Positions 62,843-64,000 of a DNA stretch of 64,000 nt are shown piece after piece (positions within the stretch are counted from its first letter, which is position 1; each line of letters begins with the position of its first letter). Under the pieces are notes generated by a model. The model was given only the letters and a program-made list of their open reading frames with translations, made no database searches and was not told the DNA's origin. The DNA is from Microbacterium sp. M28 (GTDB lineage Bacteria > Actinomycetota > Actinomycetes > Actinomycetales > Microbacteriaceae). The stretch covers positions 1,550,001 through 1,614,000 of the forward strand of contig NZ_CP107546.1 of the NCBI RefSeq assembly GCF_025836995.1, written 5' to 3'. The position numbers and the translations under genes were made by a program.

Positions 62843-63927
62843 GCATCACGACCATCAGCGTCACGGGGCAGAGCACCTACGACATCACCGTGGGGCGCGG
62901 CATCCTCGACAGGGTCTCCGAAGCCCTGGATCCCGCGGTGCGCAAGATCCTGATCGTGCACCCGCCTACGCTCGGCGCCCGCGCCGCCGAACTCCGCGAG
63001 CGTCTGCTCGCCGGCACGTCGGACGGACCGCGGGAAGTGCTCCTGGCGGAGATCCCGGATGCCGAGCAGGGCAAGCGGATCGAGGTCGCCGCCTTCTGCT
63101 GGCAGATCATGGGACAGGCCGATTTCACGCGGACCGATGCCGTCGTCGGCTACGGCGGGGGAGCGGTCACCGATGTCGCCGGGTTCGTCGCCGCGACCTG
63201 GTTGCGCGGCATCCAGGTCGTCCAGGTGCCGACCACCGTGCTCGGGCTCGTCGACGCCTCGGTCGGCGGGAAGACCGGCGTCAACACCGCCGAGGGAAAG
63301 AACCTCGTCGGTGCGTTCTGGGCGCCGCGCGCCGTGATCGGCGACCTCGACGAGCTGAGCAGTCTCAGTGCGCATGAGGCGACCGCCGGCTACGCCGAGG
63401 TCGTGAAGGCCGGGTTCATCTGGGCCCCGGAGATCCTCGACATCGTCGAAGCCGATCCGGGCCGGGCCGTCGACACATCGACCGACGAGTTCCGACGCAC
63501 GGTCGAGCTCGCGATCGACATGAAGGCGCGGGTCGTGTCGGAGGACTTCCGGGAGGCGGGCCAGCGGGAGATCCTCAACTACGGTCACACCCTCGGTCAC
63601 GCGATCGAGCACGCCGAGCGGTACCGCTGGCGCCACGGGGCGGCGATCTCCGTGGGCATGCTCTTCGCGGCCGAGCTCTCGCGTCTGGCCGGACGCCTGC
63701 CGGATGCCGCGGTGGAGCGTCACCGCAGCATCCTCGAGTCCCTCGGGCTGCCGACGAGCTATCGTTCCGGCGCGTGGCCGCAGCTGCTGGCCACGATGCA
63801 GCGCGACAAGAAGTCGCGCGGCGGCATGCTGCGCTTCATCGTGCTGGACGACATCGCGAAGCCGACCGTGCTGCAGGCTCCGGACGAGTCGCTGCTGTTC
63901 GCCGCGTACCAGGAGGTCGGCGAGTGA
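62839..63927 (+). CDS. aroB: 3-dehydroquinate synthase
   Basis: NAD and metal-dependent enzyme of 362 residues that cyclises DAHP. Features are VVGYGGGAVTDVAGFVAATWLRG, VPTTVLGLVDASVGGKTGVN and metal ligands in YAEVVKAGF, NYGHTLGHAIEHAE and WRHGAAISVGM. The next gene starts inside its stop (4-base overlap). Confidence 0.96.
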   Translation: MSITTISVTGQSTYDITVGRGILDRVSEALDPAVRKILIVHPPTLGARAAELRERLLAGTSDGPREVLLAEIPDAEQGKRIEVAAFCWQIMGQADFTRTDAVVGYGGGAVTDVAGFVAATWLRGIQVVQVPTTVLGLVDASVGGKTGVNTAEGKNLVGAFWAPRAVIGDLDELSSLSAHEATAGYAEVVKAGFIWAPEILDIVEADPGRAVDTSTDEFRRTVELAIDMKARVVSEDFREAGQREILNYGHTLGHAIEHAERYRWRHGAAISVGMLFAAELSRLAGRLPDAAVERHRSILESLGLPTSYRSGAWPQLLATMQRDKKSRGGMLRFIVLDDIAKPTVLQAPDESLLFAAYQEVGE

Positions 63928-64000
63928 CGACGTCCGTCCGCCGCGTGCGCGCGGACGAGTGGCGCGAGGTGCGGCAGCTGCGCCTGCACGCCCTGGCGGA
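63924..64000 (+). CDS. N-terminus of a probable GNAT acetyltransferase, cut by window end
   Basis: Twenty-five codons are visible from GTG 63924 (RRVRADEWREVRQLRLHAL), resembling the first strand-helix of GNAT N-acetyltransferases. AGGAGG at 63911 is 7 bases upstream and the start overlaps the aroB stop by 4 bases. The rest lies outside the window, so the family call is tentative. Confidence 0.5.
   Translation, partial: MTTSVRRVRADEWREVRQLRLHALA

Overview
The window is a high-GC actinobacterial chromosome segment. It most resembles Microbacteriaceae (Microbacterium or a close relative), judging from codon use, frequent GTG starts, gene order (pdxST-yebC-ruvCAB-yajC-secDF-rel; rarA-rpsD-alaS-ruvX-mltG-aroECKB) and Micrococcales-type proteins such as DUF3000, a DUF349 protein with a long N-terminal region and ribosomal protein S4. 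The genus is an inference. Genes are dense with many 4-13 bp overlaps. I saw no insertion sequence, phage gene, CRISPR array or rRNA. No gene-free stretch exceeds about 250 bases except the tRNA region (24636-25204).

Layout: (1) 1-16 kb carries central and housekeeping metabolism: the 3' part of aconitase, dxs, two envelope proteins, a fadA-fadB beta-oxidation pair, DUF3000-rnd, a secreted-type hydrolase, sseA-sufE, zapE and the ammonium transporter amtB behind a near-consensus GlnR box. (2) 16-31 kb is more accessory: an orphan PemK/MazF-like protein, a DUF1611 (DgcN-like) protein, an SRPBCC protein plus APC permease, a CYP152-type P450 with OleT-like residues, a DUF1269 protein, an acyl-CoA ligase, a YeeZ-like SDR, a four-tRNA cluster with a tRNA-like remnant, an SDR/XRE pair, thrS-HIT and pdxY. 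(3) 30-43 kb is the conserved block pdxR <> pdxST, DUF402, yebC, GrpB-like, ruvCAB, yajC-secDF and rel. (4) 43-52.6 kb holds an AbiEi-like ORF, a DUF349 protein and then a nitrite-assimilation cassette: nirB-nirD-cysG-like-hemD/winged-helix-cbiX, with a convergent formate/nitrite transporter. (5) 52.7-64 kb is the conserved rarA-rpsD-alaS-ruvX-mltG-aroE-aroC-aroK-aroB block, ending in a truncated GNAT gene.

How parts work together: the nitrite cassette supplies the reductase (NirBD), its siroheme cofactor (HemD, CysG-like, CbiX), the nitrite channel (FNT) and a probable regulator, because the HemD protein is fused to an OmpR-type winged helix as in NnaR. GlnR-like half-sites on 11-bp phasing sit upstream of nirB and of the transporter, matching the clearer GlnR box at amtB. 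The pdx genes combine de novo PLP synthesis (PdxST), salvage (PdxY) and a MocR regulator around one shared intergenic operator region. Seven genes have a TANNNT -10 hexamer exactly 6 nt before the start codon, which predicts leaderless mRNAs.
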